A stretch of DNA of 64,000 nt from Sphingomonas sp. BK345 (GCF_014193845.1 NZ_JACHZX010000008.1:62001-126000); one strand, 5' to 3'. Positions 33,249 through 42,388 are shown, counted from the first letter of the stretch. Numbers and translations: made by a program. Notes: generated from the sequence alone by a model not told the origin.

Positions 33249-33572
33249 TCAGAACGGTAGCTTGAACCCCGGCGGCAGCGGCAGACCGCTGGTCATCTTC
33301 GACATTTCGGTCGAGGAGACCGCGTCCGCCTTGGTCCGCGCGTCGTTGAACGCGGCGGCGACGAGGTCCTCGAGCATCTGCTTCTCCGAGGGCACGATCA
33401 GCGAGTCGTCGATCGCGACGCCGATGATCCGCCCCTTCGCCGAGGCGCGGACCTTGACCAGCCCGCCGCCGGCGACGCCCTCCACCTCGATCGTGTCGAG
33501 GCTGTCCTGCGCCTTCTGCAGTTCGTTCTGAACGTTCTGGGCCATCGCCAGGATGTCGTTGAGATCCTTCAC
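33249..33572 (-). CDS. ybaB: Nucleoid-associated protein YbaB/EbfC family
   Basis: YbaB/EbfC is a small dimeric DNA-binding protein. The 107-residue product has the family helix MAQNVQNELQKAQDSLDTIE, the sheet GVAGGGLVKVRASAKGRIIG and a C-terminal helix with EDLVAAAFNDARTKAD. The GTG start overlaps the dnaX stop in GTGA, and the dnaX-ybaB pairing is conserved across many bacteria. Confidence 0.92.
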   Translation of the reverse strand: MKDLNDILAMAQNVQNELQKAQDSLDTIEVEGVAGGGLVKVRASAKGRIIGVAIDDSLIVPSEKQMLEDLVAAAFNDARTKADAVSSTEMSKMTSGLPLPPGFKLPF

Positions 33573-35200
33573 GTGATACTCCGCTTGGCTGGTTTGGGGT
33601 CGATCAGTTCGGCCTCGGGAAAAGCCTCGAACGCGGCCGCGACGATCGGATGCGCGCGCGCCGCATCGTGGCGCGCCTGCACCGCGTCCTGCTCCGCCTC
33701 GAACATCGTCGGCGCGCCGGGTGCATCCGCGACCGCGATCTTCCACGGCATGCCGGTCGCCTCGCGCAGCACCGCGGCAAGTTCGGTCAGCGTGTCAGTG
33801 GAGAGCGGACGCGCGCCGCTCAGTACGATCTCGGGCGGGGCGTAGCGGACCAGGCTGGCGCCGCGCTTGAGGCGGACGAGCAGCTCGAGCTTGTTGAGGT
33901 CGTCGAGCAGCGCGAGCACGCCCGCGAACTCGCTCGGTACGCGGTCCGCCGGCGACGGCGGTGCGGGCGGCGCCACCGGTGCGGCGGCGGGCGCCGGCAT
34001 CGCTCCGCCCGCGAGCCGGCGCGCCAGCTCGCCCGGATCGGGCAGCGTCGAGGCGTGGATCGCGCGCAGCAGCGCCATCTCGGCGGTCTCGATCGGCAGC
34101 GCGGCGCGCTGGACCTCCTCATGCCCCTTGAGAAACAGCTGCCACAGGCGGTGGAGCAGCGGGAACGACAGCTTGTCGGCCCAGTCGCGATAGGCGGCGC
34201 GCTCCTCGGCGGGCTGCGCCATATCATCGGGCGCGCCGACCTTGATCTGGGTGACGCCGTGCACCGCCTCGAGCAGGGCGCGGATCACGCCGAGCGGGTC
34301 GACGCCGAGATCGTACTGGCGCCGCAGTGCGGCGAGCGCTCCCGGCGCGTCGCCCGCCAGCACCAGCCCGAGCAGGTCGCGCACCGCGCTGCGGTCGGAC
34401 AGGCCGAGCATCTCGCGCACCGCGTCGGCGCTGACGCCGCCGCCGGCCAGGTCGGCGTGCGCGATCGCCTGGTCGAGGATCGACAGCCCGTCGCGCGCCG
34501 AGCCTTCCGCGGCGCGCGCGATCAGCGCCAGCGCCTCGGGCTCGGCCCGCGCGCCCTCGGCCTCGACCACGCGCGCGAAATGATCAGCGAGCAGGGTCGC
34601 GGGGATGCGGCGGAGGTCGAAGCGCTGGCAGCGCGACAGCACGGTGACCGGCACCTTGTTCACCTCGGTGGTGGCGAACAGGAACTTGACGTGCGCGGGC
34701 GGCTCCTCGAGCGTCTTGAGCAGCCCGTTGAAGGCCGCTTTCGACAGCATGTGGACCTCGTCGACGATGTAGATCTTGTAGCGCGCCGAAACCGCGGCGT
34801 AGCGCGACGCCTCGATGATCTCGCGCACGTCGTCGATGCCGGTGTGGCTGGCGGCGTCCATTTCGATCACGTCGATATGGCGCCCCTCGGCGATCGCGCG
34901 GCACGGTTCGCATACGCCGCACGGGTCGATCGTCGGGCCGCCCTGCCCGTCGGGACCGACGCAGTTGAGCGCCTTGGCGATCAGCCGCGCGGTCGAGGTC
35001 TTGCCGACGCCGCGGACACCGGTGAGCAGGAAGGCGTGCGCGATGCGGTCGCGCTTGATCGCATTGGCGAGCGTCTGCACCATCGCGTCCTGGCCGATCA
35101 GCGCCTTGAACGACTGCGGGCGATATTTGCGCGCCAGCACGCGATAGGGCTGTGCGCCCGCGGGCGGCGGCGGGGTCTCGAGATCGAGGGATTCGGCCAT
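33569..35200 (-). CDS. dnaX: DNA polymerase III subunit gamma/tau
   Basis: DnaX is the ATPase core of the clamp loader. The 543-residue product has YRVLARKYRPQSFKALIGQD, Walker A GVRGVGKTSTARL, a zinc module with CGVCEPCR, Walker B YIVDEVHML and the SRC motif LSRCQRFDLRR. An Ala/Pro linker and a tau-type C-terminal domain follow. I see no A-rich slippery run of the E. coli frameshift type. Confidence 0.95.
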   Translation of the reverse strand: MAESLDLETPPPPAGAQPYRVLARKYRPQSFKALIGQDAMVQTLANAIKRDRIAHAFLLTGVRGVGKTSTARLIAKALNCVGPDGQGGPTIDPCGVCEPCRAIAEGRHIDVIEMDAASHTGIDDVREIIEASRYAAVSARYKIYIVDEVHMLSKAAFNGLLKTLEEPPAHVKFLFATTEVNKVPVTVLSRCQRFDLRRIPATLLADHFARVVEAEGARAEPEALALIARAAEGSARDGLSILDQAIAHADLAGGGVSADAVREMLGLSDRSAVRDLLGLVLAGDAPGALAALRRQYDLGVDPLGVIRALLEAVHGVTQIKVGAPDDMAQPAEERAAYRDWADKLSFPLLHRLWQLFLKGHEEVQRAALPIETAEMALLRAIHASTLPDPGELARRLAGGAMPAPAAAPVAPPAPPSPADRVPSEFAGVLALLDDLNKLELLVRLKRGASLVRYAPPEIVLSGARPLSTDTLTELAAVLREATGMPWKIAVADAPGAPTMFEAEQDAVQARHDAARAHPIVAAAFEAFPEAELIDPKPAKRSIT

Positions 35201-35373
35201 CGCCGCCGGATATAGGGCGTGGCCTCGCGCTTGTCGAAGGATGCGGGCGCGGCGAGGCTCATGCCCGCGCGCCGGTCATCGCGACGCGCGCAACAAGACC
35301 GAGCTTGGGGTCGGCGGTATACCGACCCCGCACGCACGAAGGTCACGGTGGCGCGGCGAAGCGCGCCTTGGCC

Positions 35374-36459
35374 TCACCCTTGGCCGAGCGCCTCCGCCAC
35401 GACGCGGTTGACGATCCGTCCGCCGCGCACGTTGACGCCCTCCATCAGCCCGGCGTCCGCCTCGGCCGCGGCATAGCCCTTGTCGGCCAGCGCGAGGCCG
35501 TACGGCAGCGTCGCATTGTTGAGCGCGTGGCTCGAGGTGAGCGGCACCGCGCCGGGCATGTTGGCAACGCAATAATGGATCACGCCATCGACCTCATAGG
35601 TCGGCTCGGCATGCGTGGTGGCGTGGCTGGTCTCGAAGCAGCCGCCCTGGTCGATCGCGACGTCGACCAGCACTGCGCGCGGCTTCATCAACGCGAGCAT
35701 CGGCCGGGTCACCAGCTTGGGCGCCGACGCGCCCGGGATCAGCACCGCGCCGATCACCGCGTCGGCCTCGGCCACCTCATGCTCGATCGCCTCCAGCGTC
35801 GAGACTCGCGTGCGCACGCGCCCGCCGAACAGCTCGTCCAGCTCGCGCAGCCGCGGGATCGAGCGGTCGATCACGGTCACCTCGGCGCCGAGCCCGACCG
35901 CCATGCGGGCGGCATGGGTGCCGACCACGCCGCCGCCGAGCACGACGATCCGCGCCGGCTGCACGCCCGGCACGCCGCCGATCAGCACGCCGCGCCCGCC
36001 GTTGACCGCCTTGAGCGCGGTGCCCGCCGCCTCGATCGACAGCCGCCCCGCGACCTCGCTCATCGGCGCGAGCAGCGGCAGGTGGCCGCGCCGGTCGGTC
36101 ACCGTCTCATAGGCCACCGCGGTGACGCCCGATGCCATCAGCCCCTTGGCCTGCTCAGGATCGGGTGCGAGGTGGAGGTAGGTGAAGAGGATCTGATCCT
36201 CGCGCAGCTGCACCCATTCGCTCGGCTGCGGCTCCTTCACCTTGACGATCATCTGCGCGGTGGCGAACACCTCCTCGGCGGTGTCGACGATCGCGGCGCC
36301 GGCAGCGCGATAGGCCTGGTCGTCGGCGGCGATGCCCGCCCCCGCGCCGGTCTGCACCACCACCTCATGACCGCGCGCGACATATTCGCGCACCGCGCCG
36401 GGCGTGAGGCCGACGCGATATTCGTGGTTCTTGATCTCCTTGGGTACGCCGACGCGCAT
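35374..36459 (-). CDS. ald: Alanine dehydrogenase
   Basis: The enzyme interconverts alanine and pyruvate plus ammonia with NAD. The 361-residue product starts MRVGVPKEIKNHEYRVGLTP and has the substrate-binding Lys75 (KVKEPQ) and His96 (TYLHLA), the Rossmann loop VVLGGGVVGTHAARMA, and VDVAIDQGGCFETSHATTH. The length is typical. It diverges from a Lrp/AsnC regulator gene, with an 18-bp palindrome in the gap. Confidence 0.96.
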   Translation of the reverse strand: MRVGVPKEIKNHEYRVGLTPGAVREYVARGHEVVVQTGAGAGIAADDQAYRAAGAAIVDTAEEVFATAQMIVKVKEPQPSEWVQLREDQILFTYLHLAPDPEQAKGLMASGVTAVAYETVTDRRGHLPLLAPMSEVAGRLSIEAAGTALKAVNGGRGVLIGGVPGVQPARIVVLGGGVVGTHAARMAVGLGAEVTVIDRSIPRLRELDELFGGRVRTRVSTLEAIEHEVAEADAVIGAVLIPGASAPKLVTRPMLALMKPRAVLVDVAIDQGGCFETSHATTHAEPTYEVDGVIHYCVANMPGAVPLTSSHALNNATLPYGLALADKGYAAAEADAGLMEGVNVRGGRIVNRVVAEALGQG

Positions 36460-36473
36460 GTTCCAGGCTCCTC

Positions 36474-36491
36474 TATCCTGCGCGCAGGATA
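36474..36491. promoter_or_regulatory. Perfect 18-bp palindrome, candidate Lrp-type operator
   Basis: TATCCTGCGCGCAGGATA is a perfect palindrome lying 15-32 bp upstream of the ald ATG and about 80 bp before the divergent lrp-type gene. Its place in the shared intergenic region suggests binding of the adjacent Lrp/AsnC protein. Confidence 0.55.
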
Positions 36492-36571
36492 ACGCTGCCG
36501 CCACGCCGAGTCCGCGCGAAGTAGCAGGCGCGCGGGTGACTTTCCGCCGAGTTCATGCACAAAGTGAGTAC

Positions 36572-37054
36572 ATGACGCAGGAATCCACCGCTCTCGACCG
36601 AATCGACCGCCGCCTGATCGCGCTGCTGCTCGGCAACGCGCGGGCGACCGCCTTCACGCTGGCCGAGGCGATCGGCCGCTCCGCCACCGCGGTGGCGCGG
36701 CGCCAGCGCGCACTGGAGGAGGCCGGCGTGATCACCGGCTATGCCGCACGGCTCGATCTCGCCAAGCTGGGCTGCGCGACGATCGTCCACATCAAGGTCA
36801 CGCTGGAGAGCCAGCGCAAGGACGTGCTCGACTCGTTCGAGCAGGCGATCGCCGCGAGCCCCTCCGTGGTGCGCTGCGACCTGATGTCGGGCAGCTACGA
36901 CTATCTGGTCACGGTGCGCGCACGCGACCTCGGCGACTTCGCGCGGATCCACCGCGAGGAACTGTCGCGACTGCCGGGGGTGACGCAGATGGAGTCGGGC
37001 TTCGTGCTGCGCGAGGTCGTAGCGCCGCGATTGCCGCTGACGCTGCTGGAGTGA
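36572..37054 (+). CDS. Lrp/AsnC family transcriptional regulator
   Basis: The 160-residue product has an N-terminal HTH (LDRIDRRLIALLLGNARATA, AEAIGRSATAVARRQRALEE, GVITGYAARLD) and a C-terminal ligand-binding RAM domain with SGSYDYLVTVRARDLGDFAR and LPGVTQMESGFVLREV. The divergent ald gene is the probable target, as alanine dehydrogenase is often controlled by such regulators. Confidence 0.9.
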   Translation: MTQESTALDRIDRRLIALLLGNARATAFTLAEAIGRSATAVARRQRALEEAGVITGYAARLDLAKLGCATIVHIKVTLESQRKDVLDSFEQAIAASPSVVRCDLMSGSYDYLVTVRARDLGDFARIHREELSRLPGVTQMESGFVLREVVAPRLPLTLLE

Positions 37055-37164
37055 TGGGTGAGACGATGGGCGCGCGGCGCCCGAGTGAACCTTCTGCTAG
37101 CGTTGAACCGCGATGGTCCGTCTCGAGCCCGCGTCTGGCCGTGAAGACGACCACCCCCGCGCCT

Positions 37165-38697
37165 CTATTCCGCCCCCGCCATGAGCCCCACCCGCCGCAG
37201 GTAATCCGCGTGGGTCGGCAGCGTCGCCACCGCGGCGGCGCTGGCGGCGTGCATCTGGCGCAGCGCGGCGGCGACCTTGGCCTCGTCGAGCGCGTCGACG
37301 GCGGGTTCGTGATCGGTCGGCATCAGCCCCTGACCGAGCCCCACCGCGACCCAACTCGCGGTGGTGAACAGCTCGGCGGTGTCGCGGAAGATCCGCCCCT
37401 TGCCCGCGAACAGCGCCATCCGCCGCCGCAGCGTCTCGGGCACGTCCATCGTCCGCACCGCGTCCCAGAACGGCGTGTCGTCGCGCCGTGTCGCTTTGTA
37501 GTGGAGGATGAGGAAGTCGCGCACGTCCTCGTACAGGTCACGCATGTGGCGGTTGTACTCGTCGCGCTCCTCTGGATCGAAGCGGCGGTCGGGAAAGAGC
37601 GCGATCAGCTTGGCGATGCCGGCCTGGACGAGGTGGATCGAGGTCGACTCGAGCGGCTCGACGAAGCCGCTGGCCAGCCCCAGCGACACGACATTTGCGT
37701 TCCACGCCAGCGTCCGCCGCCCCGCGACGAACGACAAGCGGCGCGGCGCCGCCTGCGGCTCCCCCTCGAGCGCGCCGAGCAGCGCCGCCTCGGCCGCGTC
37801 GTCGTCGAGGTAACGGCTGGCGTAGACATAGCCGTTGCCGAGCCGGTGCTGCAGCGGGATGCGCCACTGCCAGCCGAACGGCCGCGCGGTCGCGCGCGTG
37901 TAGGGTTCGGGGTCACCCGGCAAGGCGCAGGGCACCGCCACCGCGCGGTCGCACGGCAACCAGCGGCGCCAATCCTCATAGCCCGTCGCCAGTGTCTCCT
38001 CGATCAGCAGCCCGCGGAAGCCGGAGCAGTCGACGAACAGCTCGCCCGCCACCTCACGGCCGTCGGCGAGGCGCAGCGCGGCGACCTGCCCGGTCGCGGC
38101 GTCGCGGCGGACCGACACGACGCGCCCCTCGACTCGTGTCGCGCCCGCCGCCTCGGCGTAGCAGCGCAGGAAAGAGGCGTAGCGTGCCGCGTCGAAGTGG
38201 AAGGCGTAGCGCAGGTCGCGCAGGGGCGCGGGCGAGTCCGGTGCGGGCCGCGCGAAGCGACCCGCGCGCGCGGCGACGCCGCTGATCGCCCAATCAGCGA
38301 TATCGGGCACGGCGCCGCCGGCCTCGCGCGCGCGCCGTGCCGCGCGCAGCCAGAGCTGGTGGAAGTGGATGCCCTGCAGGTCGCGACCGTGTGCGCCGAA
38401 GGGGTGCAGATAGCGCTCGCCCAGCGCGCCCCAGTCGACGAACTCGATGCCGAGCTTGAACGTCCCCGCCGTGGCGCGCAGGAAGTCGTCCTCGTCGATG
38501 CCGAGCATCTGGTTGAAGGTGATGAGCGGCGGGATCGTCGCCTCTCCCACGCCGACGGTTCCGATCTCCTCCGACTCGACCAGCGTGACTCGCGTCACGC
38601 CGTTATCGAGGAAGCGCGACAGCGCCGCCGCTGCCATCCAGCCCGCGGTGCCGCCGCCGAGGATGACCACGTCGCGGATCGTATGCTCGTTGATCAA
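37165..38697 (-). CDS. Flavin-dependent tryptophan halogenase family protein
   Basis: The 510-residue product has the FAD loop VVILGGGTAGWMAAAALSRF, GVGEATIPPL, and the halogenase signature GWQWRIP. The lysine at residue 81 in TFKLGIEFVDWG aligns with the catalytic lysine of tryptophan 7-halogenases. Proteins of this family in sphingomonads usually sit beside TonB receptors; none is here, and no flavin reductase is adjacent. True halogenation and the substrate are unproven. Confidence 0.85.
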   Translation of the reverse strand: MINEHTIRDVVILGGGTAGWMAAAALSRFLDNGVTRVTLVESEEIGTVGVGEATIPPLITFNQMLGIDEDDFLRATAGTFKLGIEFVDWGALGERYLHPFGAHGRDLQGIHFHQLWLRAARRAREAGGAVPDIADWAISGVAARAGRFARPAPDSPAPLRDLRYAFHFDAARYASFLRCYAEAAGATRVEGRVVSVRRDAATGQVAALRLADGREVAGELFVDCSGFRGLLIEETLATGYEDWRRWLPCDRAVAVPCALPGDPEPYTRATARPFGWQWRIPLQHRLGNGYVYASRYLDDDAAEAALLGALEGEPQAAPRRLSFVAGRRTLAWNANVVSLGLASGFVEPLESTSIHLVQAGIAKLIALFPDRRFDPEERDEYNRHMRDLYEDVRDFLILHYKATRRDDTPFWDAVRTMDVPETLRRRMALFAGKGRIFRDTAELFTTASWVAVGLGQGLMPTDHEPAVDALDEAKVAAALRQMHAASAAAVATLPTHADYLRRVGLMAGAE

Positions 38698-38853
38698 CCG
38701 CTCGCCCCCTGCCGCGGGGGACGCGGCGCTATGCCGTCTTTGGCGCAGCCGGGTCGCGGCGGGAAGCGGCCGCGTCGCCTCGACGTGACGCGAGCGGCCG
38801 GGTCGCGCCCGTCGACGCGACCCGGCTGCCCCTATCGCGCGGGCAGGCGGCGA

Positions 38854-38997
38854 TCACTTCTTCTTGCTGGTCCCCGACGCGTCGGACACGGCATTACCCG
38901 CCGACTCGAGATCCTTGCCCGCCCCATGCACGGTGTTGCAGGCGGTGAGCGCCAGCAGTGCGCCGAGGCCGATGCCCAGGCCAATCGTCTTGGTCAT
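38854..38997 (-). CDS. Entericidin A/B family lipoprotein
   Basis: The 47-residue product starts MTKTIGLGIGLGALLALTAC, a lipoprotein signal with lipobox LTAC, and continues NTVHGAGKDLESAGNAV and a Lys-rich end. This matches entericidins, small envelope lipoproteins induced in stress or stationary phase. AAGGAG precedes the ATG. It follows the membrane-protein gene on the same strand. Confidence 0.88.
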   Translation of the reverse strand: MTKTIGLGIGLGALLALTACNTVHGAGKDLESAGNAVSDASGTSKKK

Positions 38998-39055
38998 ATC
39001 AGGCTCCTTGCAGAAAGAGGGCGGCGGGCCCGATACGCCGGCCCGCCGCCGGTCA

Positions 39056-39937
39056 TCAGCGCAGACGGCGGCGAGTCGCCGTCGTCGCGCCGAACGCGGC
39101 CGCACCGGCGCCAGCGAGCAGCGCGAGCACGAGGATGAAGGAGGTGCCGGCGGCAGCACCGGCGGCGGCGTCGGTGGCGGACTTGGCGGTCTGCACCGCG
39201 TCGTTCTTCGCCTTGACGACGTCCTGCTTGGCGCGAGTGACCTGCGCCTGCGCCTCGGCGCGGCTGATCTTGCGCTGCGCCGCGACGATGTCGACGATGC
39301 GGCCCTCGGCGCGCGCGCCATCGGTGCCGCCGCGTGCCAGCGCCGGGAGCTGTTTGGCGATCTCCTTCTGCGCCTGCTCCGGCGTCATCTGCGCCGGGTC
39401 GCCGGGCGCGTCGGCGAGATAGGCCGATGCCTCGTCGCGCACGTCGCCCTGGTCGATGCCCGCGATCTGCGTCACCTTCGGTGCCGCCGCGCCGACGGTC
39501 GAACCCGCCGCGCCGGCAACCGCGCCGACCGTACGGAACGCGCCGCCGATGATGCCGCCCACCGCGGAGGTGAGCAGGTAGAGGGTGAGGATCAGCGTGA
39601 CGCCCCACACGACCAGCCCGTGGACGAGCGCGTCGAACCGCTCCGTCACGCCCGACAGCCGCGCCGCGGCATAGCCGCCCGCGCCGAGCGCGACGACCGT
39701 GGTGATCAGCCAGTAGAGCCCCGCGCCGATGCCGAACCCGGTCGCGCCCGGCGTCGTGCCCTCGACCGGGTCGACCATCGAGAGGCCGATGCCGGTGCCC
39801 AAGATGCCGAGCAGCAGCTGTACCGCCACCGCCAGCACCACGCCCGCGAAGATCGCGCCCCAGGACACGCGCGTGCCGGCGCGCGCGAAGGCCCTCTCGT
39901 CCAGCGGCGCGTAGCCGCCCGTCACATTCGTCGCCAT
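39056..39937 (-). CDS. Conserved polytopic membrane protein
   Basis: The 293-residue product has four N-terminal membrane helices (SWGAIFAGVVLAVAVQLLLG, GLYWLITTVVALGAGGYAA, LVVWGVTLILTLYLLTSAVG, then a Gly/Ala segment), a long charged helical middle with QAQVTRAKQDVVKAKNDAVQ, and a C-terminal helix (FILVLALLAGAGAAAFGATT). It resembles uncharacterised alphaproteobacterial membrane proteins with a PhnA- or YrzE-like annotation. The function is unknown. It is two bases from the small CsbD-like gene upstream and shares its strand. Confidence 0.75.
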   Translation of the reverse strand: MATNVTGGYAPLDERAFARAGTRVSWGAIFAGVVLAVAVQLLLGILGTGIGLSMVDPVEGTTPGATGFGIGAGLYWLITTVVALGAGGYAAARLSGVTERFDALVHGLVVWGVTLILTLYLLTSAVGGIIGGAFRTVGAVAGAAGSTVGAAAPKVTQIAGIDQGDVRDEASAYLADAPGDPAQMTPEQAQKEIAKQLPALARGGTDGARAEGRIVDIVAAQRKISRAEAQAQVTRAKQDVVKAKNDAVQTAKSATDAAAGAAAGTSFILVLALLAGAGAAAFGATTATRRRLR

Positions 39938-39939
39938 AG

Positions 39940-40116
39940 TCACTCCTGTTCTGTCGGTTCGCGGGCGGGGTCGGGCGTGCATCCCGCCTCCTCCTGCTGC
40001 GCGCGCCCCTCGCGCACTGCGGCATCATCGCCGATCAGCTTGCCGATCGCCGCGCGTGCCGCTCCCTTGGCGCGACGACGGTCGGCCGCCTCGCCCCGTT
40101 CGGGATTCTTCGTCAT
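39940..40116 (-). CDS. Small CsbD-like stress protein, 58 residues
   Basis: The product starts MTKNPERGEAADRRRAKGAA and continues RAAIGKLIGDDAAVREGRAQ. The KGxAxxxIGKxxGDDxxxxEGxAQ spacing is that of CsbD-family general-stress proteins, though the match is short. Its ATG overlaps the stop of the PAS/LuxR regulator gene (ATGA), which suggests one transcript. Confidence 0.6.
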   Translation of the reverse strand: MTKNPERGEAADRRRAKGAARAAIGKLIGDDAAVREGRAQQEEAGCTPDPAREPTEQE

Positions 40117-41624
40117 GCCGACACCTCCCGCGGCCCGACCGCGACCGTCTCGCTCTCGAACCCGCGCGCGCGTGCCCAGGCAGCGGCCGCGGTGCGGCGA
40201 TTGACCCCGATCTTGGCGTAGATCCGCGCGACATGGTTGCGCACGGTGTTGCCGGAGACGCCCAGCGAGCGCGCGATCGACTTGTCATCGAGCCCACGGC
40301 AGATCAGCGCCAGCACCTCGCGCTCGCGTGCGGTGAGGTCGTCGATCCCCGCCCCGCCCAGATCAGGCTGGGGCGCGCGCAGTCGCGCCAATTTGTCCAT
40401 GATCGAGCGGCTGAACCAGCTGGTGTCCTTCATCACCGCCTCGATCGCCTCGACCAGTTCGAGCTCGGTCGCCTTGCGCTGGGTGATGTCCTGGAAGGCC
40501 CAGAGCAGGCAGGCATCGTCGCCGAGTGTGATCGCCTCGGTCGAGACGAGGCAGTCGATCGCGCCGCCGTCCTTCGCGGTGATGCGCGCCTCGTGCGCGC
40601 GCAGGTCGCGTCCGTCCTCGATCACAGCCTCGATGCTGGCGCGCACCGCGTCGCTCGACCACAGGCCGGCGTCGGCGAGCGAGCGACCGATGATCTCGGT
40701 CGCGGCATAGCCGGTTAGCGCCGTGAAGCTGGCGTTGACCTCGCACAGAAGATGGCCGTCGCGCGCGCCGATCGCCATCGGTACCGGCGCCATCTGGAAG
40801 GTACGGGTGAAGCGCTCCTCGCTGTGGCGCAGCTGCGACTCCGCCTTCCGCCGCGGCTCGAGGTCGGCGAAGGTGAACAGCATGCAGGGCTGGTCGCCCA
40901 TCTCGATCGGCTGGCCGGCGACGATCACCAGCTTGGTGCCGCCGCCTGGCAGATCGAGCTCGGCCTCCATCTGCGGGATCGTGCGCCCCACGGCGAGCCG
41001 CTCCTTGGCGAGCTCGCGGCGGTCGGCGCGGCGCAGCACGTCGATGTCGTAGACGGTCTTGCACAGCACTTGGTCGCGCGTGTGACCCGTCATCTCGAGG
41101 AAGCCCTGGTTGACCTTGACGTATCGGAGGTCGGCGAGCCGACAGATCACCGCCGGTGCCGGGTTCGCGTTGAACGACTGCTCGAACCGGTCCTCCGCCT
41201 CGTAGCGCGCGGTGACGTCCTGGATCACCAGCACCACGCACGACGGCGCGTCCTCGTCGCCGTCGTTGAGCACGAGGCTGCGCACCTGGTGGACCCAGCG
41301 CGGCTCGCTCTCGCCCGCGACGGTGACCTCGACCACCACTTCGGAGAAGGAGTCGCCCGCCACCACCCGCTCGATCGGATAGTCGTCGGCCTCGAGCCGG
41401 TGGTTGTTGCGGTAGCGCAGCTGGAAGCGCGCGCGATACGCGTCGACGGTGTCGCCGAGGTCCTCGAGCCGCTCGACCCCATGCATCGCCAGCGCCGCAG
41501 CATTGGCCCACAACAGGGTCTCGTCGGGATCGATCAGGATCACGCCCTCGTCGAGACCGGCGATGATCTGGCGGAGGTGGCGCAGATCCGCGGTCTCGCG
41601 GAGGGTTTTCAACGACGGTGACAC
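40113..41624 (-). CDS. LuxR-type regulator with three PAS domains
   Basis: The 503-residue product has three PAS modules: about residues 10-135 (IIAGLDEGVILIDPDETLLW), 140-260 (FNANPAPAVICRLADLRYVK) and 265-395 (FQMAPVPMAIGARDGHLLCE), followed by a linker helix and a LuxR HTH (LTAREREVLALICRGLDDKS, GVSGNTVRNHVARIYAKIGV). No membrane segment, kinase or receiver domain is present, so it probably senses a cytosolic signal directly. The GTG at 41624 is chosen; the frame upstream overlaps a neighbouring gene. Confidence 0.85.
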   Translation of the reverse strand: MSPSLKTLRETADLRHLRQIIAGLDEGVILIDPDETLLWANAAALAMHGVERLEDLGDTVDAYRARFQLRYRNNHRLEADDYPIERVVAGDSFSEVVVEVTVAGESEPRWVHQVRSLVLNDGDEDAPSCVVLVIQDVTARYEAEDRFEQSFNANPAPAVICRLADLRYVKVNQGFLEMTGHTRDQVLCKTVYDIDVLRRADRRELAKERLAVGRTIPQMEAELDLPGGGTKLVIVAGQPIEMGDQPCMLFTFADLEPRRKAESQLRHSEERFTRTFQMAPVPMAIGARDGHLLCEVNASFTALTGYAATEIIGRSLADAGLWSSDAVRASIEAVIEDGRDLRAHEARITAKDGGAIDCLVSTEAITLGDDACLLWAFQDITQRKATELELVEAIEAVMKDTSWFSRSIMDKLARLRAPQPDLGGAGIDDLTAREREVLALICRGLDDKSIARSLGVSGNTVRNHVARIYAKIGVNRRTAAAAWARARGFESETVAVGPREVSA

Positions 41625-41637
41625 GCGCGCTCCCGGG

Positions 41638-42009
41638 TCAGCCGCGCTGGCCGCTGGCGAGCCAGCCGAGCGCGAACCCGCCCAGCGCGGCGACCGCCGC
41701 CCACAGCAGCCGCTCGTCGCCGCCCCGCACCGTGGCGCGTGCCTCGTGCGCGCCCCGCCGGGCGACATCGGCCGCGCGCGTGGCGGCGTCGCCGGCCCTC
41801 TCGCGCACCTCTTCGATCAGCCCCGGCGTGGCGTCGGCAACGTCCTCGGCGGCCGATTGAGCGCGGCCAAACAGCTTCTCGGCACCGCCGGCGACCTCAT
41901 CCTTGACCCCGCTGACCTGCCAGTCGCGGCTGTCGACGGTGTCGCCGATCGCCTTCTCGACCTTGCCGCCGAGATACCGGGCACCACCGTGAAGCTCATG
42001 CTTGTTCAT
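41638..42009 (-). CDS. CsbD-like protein with C-terminal membrane helix
   Basis: The 123-residue product starts MNKHELHGGARYLGGKVEKA and IGDTVDSRDWQVSGVKDEVA, the CsbD-type pattern, followed by an amphipathic Ala/Glu/Arg helix and a C-terminal membrane anchor (WAAVAALGGFALGWLASG) like that of ElaB/YqjD proteins. GGAGAATCAAG precedes the ATG. It lies 13 bp upstream of the PAS/LuxR gene on the same strand. Confidence 0.72.
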   Translation of the reverse strand: MNKHELHGGARYLGGKVEKAIGDTVDSRDWQVSGVKDEVAGGAEKLFGRAQSAAEDVADATPGLIEEVRERAGDAATRAADVARRGAHEARATVRGGDERLLWAAVAALGGFALGWLASGQRG

Positions 42010-42388
42010 CTTGATTCTCCTGTCAGATGCTCGAACGGGTCGGCGCCGCCCCGCGCGACCGGGGCGAGCGCTGGCTCGTGGAGGCGATCGTCGCACGATC
42101 GATCCCACCCGCGTCGCGCCCTTCGCAGCGACGTGGCTTGGCAGTGGCGAAGCGGGCGGGATCGCGGCCGCCGCGGCGATACGCTGCCGCGGTCGTGCCG
42201 AGCGGGTGACGCGAGCGACCGGCCGACCGGAGCACCGCGACGACCGCGCCGAGCGGCGCCGGAACAGCAGCGATCCGATCAACGAGGTGGCGCACGAACA
42301 ACCCTCCGGGCCGGACACGACATGCATCCGGATCGGGAGCTAAACCTATCGCAGATTAGGCCGTTCCTGGTAACTTTGCGCTTAAGGA
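42010..42388. other. Intergenic region without a supported gene
   Basis: This 379-bp stretch separates two leftward genes. Frames on both strands are rich in Arg, Pro and Ala with no ribosome-site support. AT content rises at 42340-42395 (CTATCGCAGATTAGG, GTAACTTTGCGCTTAAGG), which could hold a promoter, but no clear -35/-10 pair or hairpin is seen. Confidence 0.5.

Noticed and set aside
33569..35200. Programmed frameshift in dnaX
   Set aside because: No A-rich slippery heptamer followed by a stem was found in the linker region.
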